Shown: piece after piece, positions 6,609-8,656 of the stretch
How the letters are laid out: each line of letters opens with the position of its first letter
Numbering within the stretch: position 1 is the stretch's first letter
DNA from: Clostridia bacterium
GTDB lineage: Bacteria > Bacillota > Clostridia > Christensenellales > Maliibacteriaceae
DNA: 8,656 nt
Direction of reading: 5' to 3'
NCBI GenBank assembly: GCA_017935825.1
Contig: JAGBGW010000253.1
Span: 1-8,656, forward strand
Program-made: the position numbers and the translations under genes
Notes under the pieces: generated by a model
The model's database searches: none
Told to the model about the DNA's origin: nothing
Seen by the model: only the letters and a program-made list of their open reading frames with translations

Positions 6609-6983
6609 TTACTTAATCTCGACCTGTGCGCCGACTTCTTCGAGCTTAGCCTTGATAGCCTCAGCGTCTTCCTTGGAAGCGCCTTCCTTGACTGCCTTGG
6701 GAGCGTTGTCAACAACTTCCTTAGCTTCCTTCAGACCAAGACCGGTGATCTCGCGAACAACCTTGATAACCTTGATCTTCTCAGCGCCTGCTGCTGCAAG
6801 GATTACGTCAAACTCGGTCTTCTCTTCTTCAGCAGCTGCTGCGCCGCCTGCTGCGGGTGCGCCAGCAACAGCCATGGTTGCGTTGGGGTCTACGCCGAAA
6901 ATCTCAGCGAGCTCGTTGACCAGATCAGACAGTTCCAGAACGCTCATCTCTTTGATGGCTTCGATGATTTCAACTTTAGTCAT
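6609..6983 (-). CDS. rplL: Large ribosomal subunit protein bL12 (L7/L12)
   Basis: A 124-residue acidic protein, the standard size. bL12 forms dimers that bind L10 and make the flexible stalk recruiting elongation and release factors and stimulating their GTPase activity. The three parts are clear: an N-terminal dimerisation and L10-binding domain (1-33), an alanine/glycine-rich hinge (about 34-54, including AVAGAPAAGGAAAAEEE), and the C-terminal factor-binding domain (55-124) with the conserved KIKVIKVVREITGLGLKEAK at 69-88. GGAGGT (complement of 6992-6997) lies 8 bases before the ATG. It follows rplJ by 42 bases. In the usual arrangement rpoB comes next; here rpmB does. Confidence 0.99.
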   Translation of the reverse strand: MTKVEIIEAIKEMSVLELSDLVNELAEIFGVDPNATMAVAGAPAAGGAAAAEEEKTEFDVILAAAGAEKIKVIKVVREITGLGLKEAKEVVDNAPKAVKEGASKEDAEAIKAKLEEVGAQVEIK

Positions 6984-7025
6984 TTTAATTTACCTCCGTG
7001 GTATTTTGGTTATGATGCAATAGTG

Positions 7026-7538
7026 TTATGCTTCCTGTACGTCTTTTTCGGAAGCCAGTTTGAGGGTAAGGATAAACTTGCGGATGGGTGCATTGAGAGT
7101 ACCAAGCAGACGGCCAACAACGTTTTCCTTGCTCTTGAGTGCTGCCAGAGCCTTAACCTGTGCGACGTTGTAAACTTCTTTGCCAACCAGACCGGCCTTG
7201 ATCTCAGCCTTCTTGCTGGAAGAAGTAAACTCGTCCATAACGCGAGCTGCAGCAATGGGATCTTCGTAGCCAAAAGCCACTGCGGTAGGACCTTCCAGGA
7301 ATGCATCCAGGCCCTCGATGCCAAGAGCTTCGCAAGCTCTCTTGATCATCGTGTTCTTAAGGACACGGTACTCAACGCCTGCCTCACGGCACTTTGCACG
7401 AAGAGCGTTGTCCTCAGTCACGGTAAGTCCGCGGTATTCAATCAGAACGACACCCTGTGCACGGGACAGCTTATCGATGATGCTGTCGACCACGCCGGTC
7501 TTGTTCGCGCTGTTACGAGAAGCGGGAAACTTATCCAT
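7026..7538 (-). CDS. rplJ: Large ribosomal subunit protein uL10
   Basis: A 170-residue protein of normal length. uL10 anchors the L12 dimers to 23S rRNA next to L11 and so forms the base of the stalk. It is also the known autoregulator of this operon as the L10-L12 complex. Visible motifs are VVLIEYRGLTV at 30-40, the conserved RVLKNTMIKRA at 58-68, the G-P-T-A-V-A-F segment at 83-89, and a long C-terminal helix (from about 135) that carries the L12-binding sites. I chose ATG 7538, with a textbook AAGGAGGTG (complement of 7544-7552) and 7 bases between its AGGAGG core and the start. The open frame continues upstream to an ATG at 7595, but that lies inside the attenuator hairpin and has no family similarity. 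Transcription comes from the promoter and leader immediately upstream. Confidence 0.98.
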   Translation of the reverse strand: MDKFPASRNSANKTGVVDSIIDKLSRAQGVVLIEYRGLTVTEDNALRAKCREAGVEYRVLKNTMIKRACEALGIEGLDAFLEGPTAVAFGYEDPIAAARVMDEFTSSSKKAEIKAGLVGKEVYNVAQVKALAALKSKENVVGRLLGTLNAPIRKFILTLKLASEKDVQEA

Positions 7539-7562
7539 GAGTTCACCTCCTTGAAAAATTCG

Positions 7563-7603
7563 AAACAAATACGCCCTCATGCCGGATGGGCACAAGGGCG
7601 TAC
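7563..7603 (-). terminator. Attenuator terminator of the L10 leader
   Basis: In the RNA sense, TACGCCCTTGTGCC (complement of 7589-7602) pairs with GGCATGAGGGCGTA (complement of 7570-7583) around a five-base loop. The pairing is unbroken when two G-U wobbles are allowed. It is followed by TTTGTTT (complement of 7563-7569). It ends 24 bases before the rplJ ATG. It is placed to stop transcription before rplJ unless an upstream structure prevents its formation. Confidence 0.88.
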
Positions 7604-7694
7604 AAACACTCTAATATGTTTGCCTTGCAACCTCGGCAGGATTTACGCTGGAAGCACCTGCTGTCTCCGGTATGGCAGTAGCGATATTCGCAAC
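7563..7694 (-). promoter_or_regulatory. L10 leader RNA (ribosomal protein autoregulatory leader)
   Basis: The transcribed leader upstream of rplJ contains the characteristic block GACAGCAGGTGCTTCC and, further on, AAATCCTGCCGAGG (minus strand, about 7631-7667). GCAGG (complement of 7657-7661) can pair with CCTGC (complement of 7636-7640). This matches the L10 leader known from Firmicutes, in which excess L10-L12 complex binds the RNA and favours the downstream terminator. A small stem, CAAACA (7603-7608) with TGTTTG (7617-7622), lies between the binding core and the attenuator and could compete with it. The leader is about 155 bases from the predicted start to the rplJ ATG. Identification is by recall of the conserved sequence and position, not by a covariance search. 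Confidence 0.88.
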
Positions 7695-7700
7695 AGTATT

Positions 7701-7729
7701 ATATTAGCAGATTTCTACTCGCTTGTCAA
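7701..7729 (-). promoter_or_regulatory. Sigma-A promoter of rplJ-rplL-rpmB
   Basis: On the minus strand TTGACA (complement of 7724-7729), a perfect -35 box, is followed after 17 bases by TAATAT (complement of 7701-7706). A TGC triplet immediately before the -10 box gives an extended -10 element. A TATAAT overlaps it 3 bases downstream, but with a spacer of 20. The -35 box begins 3 bases after the rplA stop codon. Predicted start is near 7694, the first base of the L10 leader. Confidence 0.85.
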
Positions 7730-7732
7730 CAA

Positions 7733-8431
7733 TTATTTGTTGGTGAAGCGAAGGCCGTTGATCTTGATGCCAGGGCCCATGGTGGTGGATACGACGACGG
7801 AGCGAAGGTAGGTACCCTTTGCTGCTGCGGGACGAGCCTTGATCACTGCATCCATCAGTGCGTCCATGTTCTCAACAAGCTTTTCCTGACCGAAGGAAAC
7901 CTTACCGATCGGTACGTGTACGATGTTGGTCTTGTCAACACGATACTCAACCTTACCAGCTTTGATCTCGGAGATTGCGCGGGTAACATCGGTGGTAACG
8001 GTGCCGGACTTGGGGTTGGGCATCAGGCCCTTGGGACCAAGCACACGACCCAGACGGCCAACCAGACCCATCATGTCGGGAGTGGTAACGCAAACGTCGA
8101 AGTCGAACCAGTTCTCGGACTGGATCTTCTGGATCATATCCTCTGCGCCGACGAAGTCTGCACCAGCTGCTTCTGCTGCTGCTGCGTTTTCGCCCTTAGC
8201 GATAACCAGAACGCGAACGGTTTTGCCGGTGCCGTGAGGCAGAACGACAGTACCGCGAACCTGCTGATCAGCGTGACGAGAGTCAACACCAAGGCGGATG
8301 GAAAGCTCGAGGGTTTCGTCGAACTTAGCCTTTGCGCTCTTGAGTGCAAGCTCAATTGCCTCAGCGGGATCGTACTGGGTAGCCTTATCGTAAAGCTTTA
8401 CAGATTCGTTATAGTTCTTGCCGTGTTTCAT
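7733..8431 (-). CDS. rplA: Large ribosomal subunit protein uL1
   Basis: A 232-residue protein, normal for uL1, which binds the L1 stalk of 23S rRNA near the E site and helps eject deacylated tRNA. In several bacteria it also represses its own mRNA. Family features: MKHGKNYNES start, the LELSIRLGVDSRHADQQVRGTVVLPHGTGK region at 41-70, the central domain with VLGPKGLMPNPKSGTVT at 130-146 (the uL1 signature), and the C-terminal STTMGPGIKIN at 215-225. GGAGGT (complement of 8440-8445) is 8 bases before the ATG. The gene follows rplK by 17 bases and is clearly co-transcribed with it. No terminator is seen directly after its stop, so rplK-rplA transcripts should run into the L10 attenuator. Confidence 0.99.
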   Translation of the reverse strand: MKHGKNYNESVKLYDKATQYDPAEAIELALKSAKAKFDETLELSIRLGVDSRHADQQVRGTVVLPHGTGKTVRVLVIAKGENAAAAEAAGADFVGAEDMIQKIQSENWFDFDVCVTTPDMMGLVGRLGRVLGPKGLMPNPKSGTVTTDVTRAISEIKAGKVEYRVDKTNIVHVPIGKVSFGQEKLVENMDALMDAVIKARPAAAKGTYLRSVVVSTTMGPGIKINGLRFTNK

Positions 8432-8448
8432 TTATATATACCTCCCGC

Positions 8449-8656
8449 TCAGTCTACGACGGTAACGCCCATGGAACGTGCGGTACCAGCGATCATGCTC
8501 TCAGCTGCCTCAAGGGTAACTGCGTTCAGATCGGGCATCTTGGTCTTAGCGATCTCGGAAACCTGTGCCTTGGTGATGGTTGCAACCTTGGTACGGTTGG
8601 GATCGCCGGAACCGGACTCGATGCCGCATGCCTTCTTGATCAGAACAGCTGCCGGG
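8449..8656 (-). CDS. rplK: Large ribosomal subunit protein uL11, C-terminal part
   Basis: The gene runs off the right edge; 68 residues and the TGA stop are visible. The fragment begins PAAVLIKKACGIESGSGDPN, continues with KVATITKAQVSEIAKTKMPDL, and ends SMIAGTARSMGVTVVD. This is the C-terminal RNA-binding domain of uL11, which binds the GTPase-associated region of 23S rRNA together with L10. It includes the conserved MIAGTARSMG motif. In full-length relatives of about 141 residues this is roughly the last half. The stop is 17 bases ahead of the rplA ATG, as in the common nusG-rplK-rplA order. Confidence 0.98.
   Translation of the reverse strand, partial: PAAVLIKKACGIESGSGDPNRTKVATITKAQVSEIAKTKMPDLNAVTLEAAESMIAGTARSMGVTVVD

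Noticed and set aside
7539..7595. A 19-residue N-terminal extension of rplJ starting at ATG 7595
   Set aside because: It would begin inside the attenuator hairpin and run through the Shine-Dalgarno site. uL10 homology starts at the ATG at 7538, which has an ideal ribosome site.
6420..7811. A 463-codon plus-strand open frame across rpmB, rplL, rplJ and the L10 leader
   Set aside because: rpmB, rplL and rplJ happen to share one minus-strand phase and avoid the codons that would mirror stops. The frame crosses terminators and leader structures and has no family likeness.
1..8656. Possible mobile element, phage, CRISPR or toxin-antitoxin content
   Set aside because: I looked for transposase or integrase motifs, regular direct repeats with spacers, terminal inverted repeats and paired small genes and saw none. 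All substantial stretches are accounted for by core genes and their control sites.

Overview
The window is chromosomal housekeeping DNA from a spore-forming Firmicute, most likely class Clostridia. The tail of an alpha/beta-type small acid-soluble spore protein at the left edge points to a spore former. Shine-Dalgarno sites are strong (GGAGGT, AAGGAGG), promoters are sigma-A-like, and the gene set is typical of the phylum: an Asp23-family protein, FakA, RecG and an L10 leader. I cannot name a genus. I saw no mobile element, CRISPR array, tRNA or phage gene.

Layout. Positions 1-799 read rightwards: the end of a spore-protein gene, a terminator, a near-consensus sigma-A promoter and a single-gene nitroreductase unit. 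A symmetrical hairpin at 811-842 separates it from everything to the right, which is on the minus strand. Reading leftwards from the right edge, the order is rplK (L11, partial), rplA (L1), a promoter plus L10 leader with attenuator, rplJ (L10), rplL (L7/L12), rpmB (L28), a strong terminator, a second promoter, an Asp23-family gene (yloU-like), fakA (yloV-like), recG, and a double-domain GNAT acetyltransferase coupled to recG.

How the parts work together. The rplK-rplA pair and rplJ-rplL-rpmB make ribosomal proteins. The L10 leader should let the L10/L12 complex stop its own transcription when in excess. The asp23-fakA-recG-GNAT unit is probably one transcript starting near 6147 and ending at the 811-842 hairpin, with a possible partial stop between fakA and recG. 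It joins envelope or stress biology (Asp23 family), phosphorylation of exogenous fatty acids (FakA, which needs a FakB partner not seen here), replication-fork repair (RecG) and an acetyltransferase of unknown substrate.

The most notable points are modest: rplL is followed by rpmB rather than rpoB, an unusual tandem GNAT protein is tied to recG, and an inverted repeat overlaps the asp23 promoter. I found no convincing new biological system. The very long open frames on the plus strand opposite recG, fakA and the ribosomal genes are explained by codon choice.
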